This document shows, one piece after another, positions 1 through 10,924 of a stretch of 64,000 nucleotides of DNA. The stretch is from Siphonodentalium dalli (taxonomy: Eukaryota > Mollusca > Scaphopoda > Gadilida > Siphonodentaliidae), in the NCBI GenBank assembly GCA_032622095.1, contig CP136069.1:6248976-6312975 (forward strand), in the 5' to 3' direction. The notes under the pieces are model-generated. The model was not told the origin of the DNA, did not search any database, and saw nothing but the letters and a program-made list of their open reading frames with translations. The first letter of the stretch is position 1. Every line of letters begins with the position of its first letter. Position numbers and translations under genes: made by a program.

Positions 1-225
1 TTCTCTATCGTAACTGCGCGGTGTTAGTCTGAATGTACGGTTCTTGTTTGGTTCGGGTTAGTGACTATCGGATGAAGGCGGTTGGCGTATTAACACGAGA
101 GCCGAAGGCTCGAGTGAAATCCTTACGCCAGCTACAGTAATGTCGTTACCTCTAACCTGTGCCAGTACGAGTACATCTGTAATTACGTTTGCAACATAAT
201 TTACCACACGCTTCTACGGGGTTAA

Positions 226-688
226 CCATTTACCCAACAAAACGCCCAGAAAAATAGCCCAAAATGAAGCTGCAACAGCCTAAATTATCTTGGGCCTGTC
301 TCAATAGAACCTTACAAATATGGATATCATTGGAACCGGTTCATTGACCACATTGTGATAGTTACAGTTATGCCCTGTGCCAATGCATTCTCTTATATAT
401 GCGAGTCGACCATAGGTCGCCTCGCATATATATAAGAGAATGCATTGGCCTAAAAAAAATCATTTTTTAACACTTTTTACCATTTTTTCTTACATTCTTT
501 AACAATTTTATAATTTTTTCTTATATTTTTTAACAATTTTTATAATATTTTTCTACATTCTTTGACAATTTTATCATTTTTAATATGTGTTAAGCCAATT
601 GATTCTCTGATATATGCGAGGCGACCTATGGTCGACTCGCATATATAAGAGAATGCATTGGCACAGGGCCGTTTTGTTGGGTGAAGGA
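226..688 (+). mobile_element. HP1 foldback element, copy 1 (TTAA-bounded)
   Basis: The element lies between TTAA at 222-225 and TTAA at 689-692. Its ends are inverted (CCATTTACCCAACA and TGTTGGGTGAAGGAT), slightly diverged from the consensus CCCTTTACCCAACA. A left arm of about 140 bp leads to a module H hairpin (about 366-448). A T-rich spacer follows, then a second module H in opposite orientation (about 590-667). TTAA target duplications are typical of piggyBac-like transposons. No transposase is encoded, so it would be a non-autonomous MITE. The left hairpin has an extra TA in its stem. Confidence 0.8.
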
Positions 689-692
689 TTAA

Positions 693-1650
693 TCCAAATT
701 GTAGTAAATCGATTTATCGAATCATTATCACACATGATGATTAATAAATCGATTTATCGAAATTTATCACGATGATGGGTGTGCACTAAAGGAATTCGAA
801 GAACACACTAGATGTATATTGCCTTAAGTAGAAACTCATGGTCAAAGTTTTTAGTAACCGTACAAGTGCAAATTACTTTATATAATAGATCTAGGTCAAT
901 ACAACTGTCAATTATTTATAATTGGCTTCGTGCTCGTTATGATTAATCAAGAACTGGTCATGTGATCAGCCATCAGCCATGATGGTCAATTGGAGAATGT
1001 GTTAACATTTTTAAATCACTTAAATGAAAATGTTCTTCAATTTCTTCTGTATCTCGTAATAATTTTACATATAGATGCAGCGGGTATATATATCCTTCAT
1101 TTATAGCATCTACTGCACACCGGTGGTGTGACGTAGCAAACTATTAATAATATTAATATAATTAAGCGGAATGTAAGAAGTGTTATGTTACACAATTGAT
1201 GACAATGATCAACAATGCGGCAAGATTCATCGAGTGAAATACTTTATGTTATAACCGATACATGTTATACCGACGTGGTTGTTTGGAGCATATCAAATGG
1301 GCGTGAGATAAAAACAACACTCACCTCTCGTGATCAATCGTTATTTATCTTTGATACTCGTGATTGCTGGACGACCAGGTGACTCTCTCTCGAGCAAATT
1401 ACAATATCCTTCCGAAATCACAGTCATGCAAAAACATTCCAGTGTGCGGTTATGTCCCTTTCGCGCGCGGACGTCGTGGGTTTGTGCATCAACTTTTTAT
1501 TGGATAATTGATGTTGCTGTGTCCACCATTTTTTACGATTATTAATGAAAATAATGGAATAAATGCAAGAAAATTTTCTATTACCTTACAGAAACCATTT
1601 ATATCGTGCCTAATATAATCTATAATATATGGGGTACATTTGTTTGCGAC
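693..1650. other. No gene seen
   Basis: No coding signal. An exact 15-bp direct repeat (AAATCGATTTATCGA) occurs at 706-720 and 746-760. The short ORF at 1330-1545 has no family resemblance and no splice context. Confidence 0.6.
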
Positions 1651-1654
1651 TAAT

Positions 1655-1985
1655 TACGCTTAAGCGCAATCAATTGCACTTAAGCGCTATTAATTGTACT
1701 TAAGTCCAATTAATTGTACATAAGCAAAATTGAATTATGTTTGATCTTAATTAAATTGCGCTTGATCATAATTAAATTGCGCTTAATCGCAATGGAATTG
1801 CGCTTAATCACAATTGAATTATACTTAAGCGCAATTAAGTTTAATACATATGAAAACGGCCTCCCATAAGGATCGAGGTTTAGCCATATATGGACAGATA
1901 ATTCCGCTTCAGCTGAATAACATTTAAATTACGCTGAATCACATTGATTGCGCTGAAGCACAATTGCGCTTCACAATTTAACTGA
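1655..1985. repeat. Degenerate ~22-bp repeat with mixed polarity
   Basis: Repeated variants of GCGCTTAATCACAATTGAATT and its inverse CTTAAGCGCAATTAATTG occur about ten times. They are interrupted near 1850-1920 by unrelated sequence that contains GGCCTCCCAT, which recurs near 2013. The copies alternate in orientation, so the stretch can fold on itself. It is non-coding. Confidence 0.55.
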
Positions 1986-2231
1986 AGCGCAATTATTGAT
2001 ATATGTGAATTTGGCCTCCCATGTTTCAGATAATGACATTTTTTATATTGAGGCTACCAGCCCCTGCCCCCAAGTGCTCCTGGGACCCGAATCCGTCTTT
2101 AAAAAAGACATGAAATTCAGTTTATGAATTTAGGGCGTAATACGACATTTGAAAGGGTGGGTCGGTGGGGGTTGTAGCCTCATATATATAGGATATCCAT
2201 GTGTGTCACCCTGTCCAACATGGCTAGAGCT

Positions 2232-2400
2232 TCCTGAATTTTGCGAAAACCCTGTGCCAATGCATTCTCTTATATATGCGAGTCCCCCACAGGGAGACTC
2301 GCTTATATAAGAGAATGCGTTGGCCTAACAATATTTACCTTCACCTTGTAAGCCAGTGCATTTTCTTATATATGCGAGGTTCCCTATGGTAGAGATAATG
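2232..2400. mobile_element. HP4 foldback element, decayed copy
   Basis: The left end reads CTTCCTGAATTTTGCGAAAA and leads into a module H hairpin (about 2251-2328) whose loop is CCCCACAGGG-like instead of the usual GACCATAGGTC. A broken second half follows (GCATTTTCTTATATATGCGAG, about 2353-2390), and the right terminus is missing. The inverse of this left end closes the copy at 4.9-5.15 kb. Confidence 0.6.
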
Positions 2401-2950
2401 CACAGCCACATGATCTTCAATGTTTCACAAGCGCAGCGCCCGTCATGAAAGGACAAAGAGTGAATAATGATGCGAATTGGGAGTTTTTGCAAAGGGGGGT
2501 TATCAGATTGTTGTTTTGAACAGCACAGAATACGTAGATAACTAGATATATATGACACGTGTACCTTTCCCATTCACCTCATGGTGCGATCAATATTGCT
2601 GTGATGCCATATCTCATATGACGACTCTCTCATTACGCAATCCTCATTATAGACCACGCTGATTAGTTGGTTGTTTACGTTATTTTCTTCGAAACCGGAC
2701 CAGGCGTCGGAATTTTGATCGTAAACTTCCACCAATTAATCCTGTCGATACAGCGGGAGCTTGTATAATGTCGGGTATATAAAGCAGGTTTAATCGCATC
2801 TGGTGCACTATTTAGTCGGTGTGAGATATTCCCTATGAAGTTTGATTGGTATGTTTGCACCTCAATACCACGAACTGTGGAGGGCATTCGTACTAACGTC
2901 ATGTGTCGGAAACACATTGCGTTGCATTGTATGACACTCAATTTAACTCT
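2401..2950. other. No gene seen
   Basis: Nothing recognised. The short minus-strand ORFs here look like chance frames with no domain resemblance. Confidence 0.5.
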
Positions 2951-2951
2951 T

Positions 2952-3072
2952 GACACATAGAGAGCCCCACATAGACAACAGCAGACGACACTCCACAGTA
3001 CATGCTTCCATCTGGGTGAGGCTCCCTGTGGGTTAAACATTAATCTTTATATATCGCCTCGGTTATTAAGTT
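2952..3072. mobile_element. HP3 hairpin element, copy 1
   Basis: Imperfect hairpin with arms AGAGAGCCCCACATAG and GTGAGGCTCCCTGTGGG, an internal CAGACGACAC at 2982-2991, and a conserved tail TATATCGCCTCGGTTATTA. The same hairpin plus tail recurs at 14.8 kb and twice at 23.65-23.92 kb, and the hairpin alone recurs at 6.15 kb. Confidence 0.65.
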
Positions 3073-3079
3073 TCCTCCA

Positions 3080-3930
3080 CCATTCAAAGTAGGGTCGTGA
3101 TGCCACATAAATTCTATTAGCGAATATGAAAGTTAATCGAACTATTCGTAAGTACCGCCCACCTGTATGCTACATGGTTACTGTTACTAAGCACCGAAAG
3201 CCATCTCAATCTCGCTAAAATGGCTTCCGATGAGAATGGACCGTGTGTTTCAAGTTCGCTTTTAAATGTGTTTTAAAACGCCATGTAGGTTACAAACGCC
3301 TAATTATTTCCCATAGGCGACAGTGTTAACTAGAAGTCCCGCCGGCCATGGGTTAAGCCTATTTGTACTTCAAGTGGTCAATTTTCCCTTAGAACGTCAT
3401 CCGCTGCACCAGTATGTGACGTCAAACGCGCCCTTTTCGGTATTGTTTTCAAACGATAATCTTGCATTTCCACAACTACCCCATTTACTGCACAAAAATC
3501 AGCAGCATAAAAATACCCAGACCCCTTCCATAACATCGGGACCCCACCAGACCCTTCCTGGACATCCAAACATGCATGATCGCCACATTTACGTAGGCTA
3601 TTATTTTATGTTCCCGCTTAGGGATATTTCCCTCAATGATAATCAACCAATCAGCAGCCAGATTTTTTTTTTATGCTGACTCGAGTTTCCCTACACAAAT
3701 TCAAGAAGCGTAACTCTATATAATTAGTTGCTTGTAACCTGTAACACGATAATATAGCTTCTCTCAGAGATTCACGAATTTCAAGATGCCTAACTCTGTT
3801 CTTGAAACTGGATAAAGCGCGAAGATCGGTGGGGACACAGCAACACCAAAAACAAAAAACAAAAAACATGTGATTGTTTGATTGATTCGTATGCCTTTAA
3901 TTGGCATGTCGGCCTGCCATCAAGTCTAAT
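3080..3930. other. No gene seen
   Basis: No supported feature. The ORF at 3323-3679 lacks any recognisable motif and runs opposite another ORF of similar quality. Confidence 0.5.
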
Positions 3931-3932
3931 AA

Positions 3933-4311
3933 TATGGTGCCGGACATTTGCAGAATGAGGTCACAAGAGGGTGACGCTACCCCACACATCGAGCTATAGC
4001 ATTACTAAATTCACCCGCTGTGGACCTCATTCTGCTTAAGCCTCGATTTTCTTGGCCTGTTTTTCTTTAGTTTCTCCTTCACAAATATTCTTGTGCTTTT
4101 TTAGTTTAGTTTCTCTATATCCCAAAATTGACAGACGACACAATGAATAATCGAGGTGCCCAATGGGTGTACATCACAATATTCATCATCTGGGAACTTA
4201 AATCTGAGCCAAGGTCTCCCATAGCGTATTAAGCCATGCAGAATGGGACCTCAGAGGATGAGTTTGTTGACGCTATATCCGGTACCATATCCTCAATCGG
4301 CCTGCTATAAT
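3933..4311. mobile_element. FB5 foldback element, copy 1
   Basis: It begins ATGGTGCCGGACATTTGCAG and ends CCGGTACCAT, a short imperfect inverted terminus. The left part is a hairpin with arms GCAGAATGAGGTCAC and GTGGACCTCATTCTGC. The middle contains TTTCTCTATATCCC, CAGACGACAC at 4132-4141 and AATCGAGGTGCCCAATGGG, all of which recur in the copy at 42.2 kb. The right hairpin is partly degraded. Confidence 0.65.
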
Positions 4312-4895
4312 GACTCCATATGATATGCTCCATTTCAGTCTTCATAGATGCAGATTAACAATTTTATAGGTGGGGGTCACTCGGTCGTGTAATTTTGATA
4401 TTCTGTGTTATAAAATAGGTAAAACATGTAATTCTAAATTCTACTTCGCCTATCACCAAAAGCTTATGTTACTAGAAATTGATTTGTTTTAATTTAATAA
4501 CACACTGGAACAGCAAGTGTTACTATTTAAAAACACTAAGCTGTTCAGCAATTATGTGGTTGTGGCTACCCAGTGATCGTGAAATTCTCTCTATGAAATA
4601 AATATTTATTCGAACATACATGTAAGTGTTTATGCATATTGATGTGATCACGTGGTTCGTTATAAGCATTCTATGATTCTTGAGATGTTGCCAGCGACAA
4701 GTATTCATATTTATGTTGCCAGCGAAATGATCATATTGTTGACGTTAATCTGAATTTGACCTGGCTGGTCACGTGCCGAAGCATTATCCAATTTAATGCC
4801 TGCCATTGCGAATTTGTGACGTTACGTGATATTTTTGTGAACTCATGTTTGCGTACGACGGCTAACAAACTTGGATGATTGAGGTATTAGCCCTA
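4312..4895. other. No gene seen
   Basis: AT-rich sequence in which ATGTTGCCAGCGA occurs twice near 4685-4725. No coding or transposon signal was recognised. Confidence 0.5.
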
Positions 4896-4897
4896 AT

Positions 4898-5150
4898 GTT
4901 CATGACGGGAGCAGCATTAAATATCCTGTGCCAGTGCATCCTCTTATATACGCAAGTCTCTCATAGAGAGCCTTGCTTATATATGAGCATGTTTTGGCTT
5001 ACAAGGTCAATGTAAATATTGTTAGACCGATGTATTCTCTTATATATGCGAGGCTCTCTATGGGAGACTCGCATATATAAGAGAATTCATAGGCACAGGG
5101 TTTCGCAAAATTTCAGGAAGCTCCAGTCATGGAAGGGATAAATCTATCAC
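4898..5150. mobile_element. HP4 foldback element, copy 2
   Basis: Starts near TTCATGACGGGAGC and ends with TTTCGCAAAATTTCAGGAAG followed by CTCCAGTCATGGAAGGG. Two module H hairpins lie inside (about 4927-5010 and 5030-5100) in inverted orientation. Their loops differ from the HP1/HP2 type (TCTCATAGAGAG and CTCTCTATGGGAGA), so HP4 carries its own sub-lineage of the hairpin. Confidence 0.65.
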
Positions 5151-5154
5151 AATA

Positions 5155-6148
5155 AATTCACACAATTTTCAGTATTTTTATGTATTTTTTAACTCATAAT
5201 ATTTAACATGTTGTGTTGACTTTTGGAAGTCATTTAGTAGAAAAGCCAAATCTTTCATAAGATATTCATCCATTCGAGATCCATGCTCTATCACAACATT
5301 AATTGTGCAATGGCACTTATTTGGTCCTAAGATATCTCCAATATTCCTGTCTGGTTTTTATTTTAGAATTTCCACAGCCCTATAGCACTATTCTCATATA
5401 TCATAGTATAATTTTGCTATTCTACACAAAAGAACAATTCACCTTTGTTTCACGGTGGAAAATGTCACCAAGTTTGTTGACCGTGCTTCCGTCAAATATC
5501 TCTTGTTGACAGTCATGTGACCTTGTTATGTATTTTCAGTCATGTGACCTTGTGATGTATTTTCGTACTATGAACGTTTCCAGTCCATCTGTAGCCATTG
5601 GGCGCGATTTTGCCATATTTCGTGACCGTAATACGAAATAGGATATAATATATTCATCCAGCTTAATCATATGCTGTTCATTAGATAATATTGCCACATT
5701 TCTGGCTATTGAAAGTAGGCAAGTGCATAATGTTGCTCTTATAAAAATAGTTTGTTTATATTACGAATTTGCTGGTGTTTTATCCCCACCAAATTCTAAT
5801 TTTACCAACATTGTAAATCCAAGCACTGCTAGGTTATTCATATTTTACTAGAATCTTCCACACAATAATATCTTCTTTTCATTGTTCCTCTTTACTATTT
5901 TTATATAACAAAATTATTTGTCTTGAAATAAGTTTTTCTTAGTGCTGCTATGGTGGACTGGTTTCGTTACTCCGTAACGTGTGTCTTCTTGTACGTTTGA
6001 TGTAATTAAATCTATTTATTTCTCTTCTTTTTAAGCTAGGCTATATACTTCGTGGATTGTATCAGTTTTCGTACCATTCAATATAGTTATCGTTCCTGTC
6101 AACACACTGCGCGCAGTACCCTGTGTCAAGCCAAGATAAATTTACCTA
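5155..6148. other. No gene seen
   Basis: Single-copy-looking AT-rich sequence. A 26-bp unit beginning CAGTCATGTGACCTTGT is tandemly duplicated at about 5512-5565. No exon-like GC-rich reading frame was found. Confidence 0.5.
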
Positions 6149-6149
6149 A

Positions 6150-6214
6150 ACCATAGAGAGCCCCACATAGACAACAGCTTCCATCTGAGTGAGGCTCCCT
6201 GTGGGTTCATTTAC
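6150..6214. mobile_element. HP3 hairpin, short internally deleted copy
   Basis: AGAGAGCCCCACATAGACAA joins directly to CTTCCATCTGAGTGAGGCTCC. The middle with the CAGACGACAC box and the downstream tail are both absent. Confidence 0.6.
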
Positions 6215-6624
6215 CTAGCATATAATATACTGAGAACAAAACAAGCAGTGAATTTCAAATCGAAAATTGAAGTTTTCTGCATACAATCTTGTCGTGGTAT
6301 AACCATGATAGAACGTACCTACTATTTAACACACATTACATTTATATATAAATATAAAACATTGCAAAGATCAAGAATGTTTGAGATACAGCAGACCCCG
6401 CCAGTATATTTATTATGGTAGCTTGGCATTAAAGAGTTACTCGAGCATCTTACGCACACTGAACGACTGAATTCTTTTTGAAACCATGACAATTATTGTC
6501 TGTATAGTTTAACTAGCGACAAATGCACACTTAATTGCGAAAACTTGGAATCTTAAATTGCTACAGGTTATACATGTACATAAACCAAACATAAACCAAA
6601 AGTTGTGCAAATGAATAACAACAA
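6215..6624. other. No gene seen
   Basis: AT-rich, with nothing recognised. Confidence 0.5.
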
Positions 6625-6626
6625 TA

Positions 6627-7091
6627 TGTGACCCGCCATATCAAATCCAGTCGTAAGTCGGGATTTTTTACCCTGTGCCAATGCATTCTCTTATGTATGT
6701 GAGTCGACCATAGGTCGCCTCGCATATATAAGAGAATGCATTGGCCTAACAATGTTTTATCATTTTTTTTAAATAAATGTTTCTTACAATTTTTAGGACA
6801 TAAAATAAAAACACATCTATTACCCTGCAGGGAGCCCCACACATATATGTATATAGAAGCATATAGAAGAGTGTCGACTGCTCATGTTTGTCTGGGGCTC
6901 TGTGTGGGTGAAATTATAAAATTGTTAAAGAATACAAGAAAAAATTATTAAAATTGTAAAAAATTGTTAGGCCAATGCATTCTCTTATATATGCGAGGCG
7001 ACCTATGGTCGACTCGCATATATAAGAGAATACGTTGGCACAGGGTAAAAAAAATCCCGACTTACGACTGGATTTGATATGGCGGGTCACA
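6627..7091 (+). mobile_element. HP2 foldback element, copy 1
   Basis: Inverted termini TGTGACCCGCCATATCAAAT and its complement are flanked by TA on both sides (6625-6626 and 7092-7093). In order it holds a module H hairpin (about 6671-6746), a central HP3-type hairpin (GGGAGCCCCACA to TGGGGCTCTGTGTGGGT, about 6828-6910), and a second module H in inverse orientation (about 6970-7045). The TA flank suggests a Tc1/mariner-type or other TA-targeting transposase supplied in trans. No coding capacity is visible. Confidence 0.8.
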
Positions 7092-7093
7092 TA

Positions 7094-8004
7094 TATGAAT
7101 CCGGGTTTTTTTTAATCTTGAATACTATCAGTGATTCGGCTTAGATTGTAATGGCATTGTCCGCAGGATAGTTTGGAAACATGCTATACGAACGCTAAAG
7201 TTACCATGGTGCTAATTCTAGAAACCTTAAGGCTATATAGTCAGGACAACTCTATTAACCAAAGAATATTCTTCTAGTTAGTTAATTGTTTATGACTTGT
7301 TATTTCAATAAATAAATCAACATTGACACATTTAACTCGCTTTTGTCCTTGACAGAATGTTCGATCAATGCGCCCAGTCAATGAACACGACAGGGCGTAA
7401 CGTTTCTGCCTTTCACATTTCACAAATCATGCGCCGAATGACAATGTGAATTCATTATTTATGGGATGACGAAGGTTGGTGGAATTATTGCACTTTGCTA
7501 TTCCAATCATCGTCCGTGTGACGTTTTATAGTATTATAGTACTGAAATCGTTAGATCGTCATCGGTATTTATACTTTTGAAATATCTCCGTCAACATCGG
7601 TAGAATCATCCTGAGATAATATATTATATTATACGCTCAATGGTGACATATCGTAAAAGAACGCGGTTAAATCAATTTCGATATCTCCAGTTTTCACTTT
7701 CGTGCCTGCGACCGATTCACTTGCCTGTATCAATGCGCTACCGGAATATTCCAAACTCCTCGAGCATCAGTAGAGTTATTCTTTAGTTATTATAATAAAA
7801 ATCTATTCTATGTTGAATTTCGACACGATTATGGGGGAAATGGAAGAATTCCGGAACTATATTTCTCTATTATGCGGATGATTAAGTAAACAGGCAGCGA
7901 TAAACTGGTTGCTTTGATATAAAGATTGACGCGATTGTGAGCGCATTTATCATCGTAAATGGCGAATTTGGAAACGCATGCAAAAAAAAAGAGAGAAGAG
8001 AATA
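7094..8004. other. No gene seen
   Basis: Single-copy-looking sequence without exon or transposon signals. Confidence 0.5.
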
Positions 8005-8005
8005 T

Positions 8006-8150
8006 CTTGTGTTTTTGAGTAGACACCGAAAGTCATGTCATTCACGAACGAGAGAAATCTATATAGATTTCCGCTCGCGAAAATAACAAAAAAAATTCTC
8101 GCTGACTCATGACACAATTTCGGTATCCACTCAAAAACACTGGATATCTT
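8006..8150. repeat. Imperfect inverted repeat with ~40-bp arms
   Basis: The left arm (ATATCTTGTGTTTTTGAGTA, with ACACCGAAAGTCATGTCAT) pairs with the right arm (ATGACACAATTTCGGTATCC, then ACTCAAAAACACTGGATAT). A second small palindrome, AAATCTATATAGATTT, lies in the loop. It looks like a decayed foldback element. No target duplication was identified. Confidence 0.6.
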
Positions 8151-8339
8151 CTATGTATCAGACATGGCATTCGTAAGACATCAGTGCAACTGAACGCATC
8201 ATCATCTCAAGAATTATGGACATCCATATTAATATCCGTGGGGCAATGGCTGAGTAGAATGGAGATACAATTAGGGTTATGCTCATGTAATCGTGTTGGC
8301 ATTTGATGTCAGGTTATGGTGCTGAATTGTGCTACTGAT

Positions 8340-8450
8340 CTCTAACGATCACATGTGGAGGAAACTCCACATCAGTTATAAAGTTATACATTGGAACGTT
8401 CTATTATCCATTTGAAGGGGTGTTCATATAATGACATCAGACCACAAACA
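8340..8450. repeat. Fragment related to the 34.6-kb foldback flank
   Basis: The block ATACATTGGAACGTTCTATT followed by ATCCATTTGAAGGGGTGTTC matches ATACATTGGAACGGTCTATT and its continuation at about 34645-34680. GAAGGGGTGTTCTGATAATA at about 26765 is a further partial match. This marks a dispersed element that is associated elsewhere with the 68-bp satellite. Confidence 0.5.
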
Positions 8451-8474
8451 CGAAAAGATAATACAGTGCTGATG

Positions 8475-8747
8475 GAGTTGACCACATTGTGATAGTTACA
8501 GCTATGCCCTGTGCCAATGCATTCTCTGATATATGCGAGTCGACCATAGGTCGCATCGCATATATAAGAGAATGCATTGGCCTAAAAAAAAAAATTCTTA
8601 CATTTAAAAAAAAACAATTATAACATTTTTCTACATTCTTTGACAATTTTATCATTTTTAATATGTGTTAAGCCAACGCATTCTCTTATATATGCGAGGC
8701 GACCTATGGTCGACTCGCATATATAAGAGAATGCATTGGCACAGGGA
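8475..8747 (+). mobile_element. HP1 element, copy truncated at both ends
   Basis: Begins inside the HP1 left arm (GACCACATTGTGATAGTTAC). Both module H hairpins are retained (about 8505-8580 and 8672-8745). It stops at GGCACAGGG without the TTGGGTAAAGGG end, so both TTAA termini are lost. Confidence 0.75.
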
Positions 8748-9128
8748 CTTTGTTCACTTGTTGAACTTATTTGTGGAATATTTCCTTAGTGATACCTACT
8801 CGCCAATTAGTGTTTTGTACAGAAAATGTTAAAATAGAATATTCCGAGTTCTAACGAGTTTGCAGTGCTAGATATTGCACATGTCATGAAATCTTATTTG
8901 TTAAAATGAAATTTCAATGGTTAATGAATAATCTATATTAAGTTGTGTTTTCAAACATTGGAAGTGTTACAAATTCTACTCGTATGTTGTATTTCTATGA
9001 TAAAATAGAAAAGTTATGCCATACGTTGAGTATATATGCAGCTCTGTTCATAAATGCCTGTCCTGGTATTGCTTGTAGTTGGTTAATTTGTCTTATAAAA
9101 ATAAACTAGTTTGAAATTCGTGGTGTAA
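8748..9128. other. No gene seen
   Basis: Nothing recognised. Confidence 0.5.
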
Positions 9129-9129
9129 A

Positions 9130-9589
9130 TGTGACCCGCCGTATCAAATCCAGTCGTAAGTCGGGATTTTTTTTTACCCTGTGCCAATGCATTCTCTTAT
9201 ATATGCGAGTCGACCATATGTCGCCTCGCATATATAAGAGAATGCATTGGCCTAACAATTTTTTATCATGTTTTTTAAATAAATGTTTCTTACAATTTTT
9301 AGGACATAAAATAAAAAACACCCATTACCCTGCAGGGAGCCCCACACATATATAGAAGCATATAGAAGAGTGTCGTCTGCTCATGTTTGTCTGGGGCTCT
9401 GTATTGGTGAAATTATAAAATTGTTAAAGAATACAAGAACAAATTATTAAAATTGTAAAAAATTGTTAGGCCAATGCATTCTCTTATATATGCGAGGCGA
9501 CCTATGGTCGACTCGCATATATAAGAGAATGCATTGGCACAGGGTAAAAAAATCGCGACTTACGACTGGATTTGATATGGCGGGTCACA
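9130..9589 (+). mobile_element. HP2 foldback element, copy 2
   Basis: Same architecture as the copy at 6.6 kb: TGTGACCCGCC termini, outer module H hairpins (about 9178-9253 and 9468-9542), and a central HP3-type hairpin with GTGTCGTCTG at 9370-9379. It is flanked by AA on both sides instead of TA. ORFs of 71-74 codons are inverted-repeat shadows. Confidence 0.8.
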
Positions 9590-10079
9590 AATAACTCACA
9601 AAAACCCTTCAGACGTTCAGTGTGCATACAGATGGCTTGTGTCACTTCTCTGATATGCCAGGGTTGATGTATGTAGTTGCCAGGGTTGATGTATGTAGTT
9701 GGTTAATTTGACTTACAAAAATAAAATAGTTGGGGAAACTCTTGGATGCAAAGAAATCATCAAAACCATTCAGGCGTGCTGCACTCATCAACAATGCCAA
9801 GACTGGTGGATGTAGTTGGCAAACGGATTGGGATTCGTTCATAGTCAATATGATTGTTTTGTTTTATCTTGGATTGGCACAGGGGTACTCGTTGTCGGTA
9901 TATTTTATATTTATCAAAGGAAAACCACGCAAACCATCCGTAATAGCGGGGTGTGTTGATTTCGATTCACAACAACAACGCGATGAGGAATTCATTGGTT
10001 AAAATGTAGCTTTCCACACACTAGTAGGAGGAACTTACTGTTTTTAGGAGACCGGATGTCTGCCTAAATATATTAATTA
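9590..10079. other. No gene seen; short direct repeat
   Basis: GCCAGGGTTGATGTATGTAG is tandemly duplicated at about 9657-9700. A 90-codon ORF at 9730-10002 has no recognisable family or splice context and is not called. Confidence 0.45.
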
Positions 10080-10081
10080 TA

Positions 10082-10294
10082 CAGTAATGCCCTAAATAAT
10101 CGACTTCTTAACCACAGCAGAATTATGGGTAACTTTTCAGGAATTAGTCGGAAATATGGCTTGTTGCCATTCATCGGAAAGCTCCAACTGAGAGCTTTCC
10201 GACGAACGGCAACAAGCCATATTTCCGACTAAATCCTGAAAAATTACCCATAATTCTGCTGTGGTTAAGTGGTCAATTACTTTGGGCATTACTG
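10082..10294. mobile_element. TM palindromic MITE, copy 1 (TA-bounded)
   Basis: A near-perfect palindrome beginning CAGTAATGCCC and ending GGGCATTACTG, with TA at 10080-10081 and 10295-10296. Its arms include CCACAGCAGAATTATGGGTAA and GTCGGAAATATGGCTTGTTG, and the loop is only a few bases. TA duplication and full palindromy fit a Tc1/mariner-type foldback MITE. The two arms differ at a few positions only. Confidence 0.85.
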
Positions 10295-10397
10295 TATATT
10301 GGTAGATACCAATAGTTTACATGGATAGAGTGGTAGTATCTTCTACATGCAGACATAGGAATAAGTATGTTCTCCGTATGGATACATTGGGCAGATC

Positions 10398-10686
10398 CAG
10401 TGTTCGCGCTGTCGGTGGCCAAACTGGCCAATGGCCAATCTTTTTCGAATTTGGCTAATAAAAATTTCATTTGGCTAAATTTTTGGCTAAATTGTGTTTT
10501 ACCCCAATTGGAGACGGAAAGAATGGAGCCGGAAAGCTATTTTTAAAAGCGCTGAATAGATCGACATTCAAGACGAAGTTAGGCGAGTATTTTTGTAATG
10601 TCCAAAATCAAAAAACATTTGGCCAAAGTTTTTTGCATTTGGCTAAACTTTCGGCCGCAAATTATTTCGGTCCAGCGCAAACACTG
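10398..10686. mobile_element. hAT-M1 MITE with exact 8-bp target duplication
   Basis: The 8-mer GGCAGATC occurs at 10390-10397 and again at 10687-10694, directly outside inverted ends CAGTGTTCGCGCTG and CAGCGCAAACACTG. An 8-bp duplication with CAGTG-type ends is the hallmark of hAT transposons. The interior repeats TTTGGCTAAA-like motifs in both orientations. The ORF across it (10471-10749) runs through the terminus and is not a transposase. Confidence 0.85.
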
Positions 10687-10699
10687 GGCAGATCACTCG

Positions 10700-10810
10700 A
10701 AGATGATCTCGAAACCAACGATGAGGTCACCAGACGGTGGATTTGGTGATGCTAGCCCGCTGTGTGAGATAACGTCACTAAACTCACACTCTAATGGCCT
10801 CAATTTGATC
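10700..10810. mobile_element. FB5 fragment, diverged
   Basis: GATGAGGTCACCAGACGGTG, GGTGATGCTAGCCCGCTGTG and AACGTCACTAAACTCACACT match the FB5 hairpin at 36.6 kb with many substitutions. It lies a few bases outside the right duplication of the hAT-M1 element. Confidence 0.55.
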
Positions 10811-10924
10811 ACATATGCTGATTCAGCTGCTTATGCTGTATGTCTGGTGAAAATGACTTATACGACATAACGATACCATACGTCGTACATCAACACACCC
10901 CGGCTATTTACTGTGATGATTTAA

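Noticed and set aside
366-448. Module H as a classical microRNA precursor
   Set aside because: The stem is nearly perfect, present in dozens of copies and lies inside transposons. It may make small RNAs, but nothing marks it as a conserved microRNA gene.
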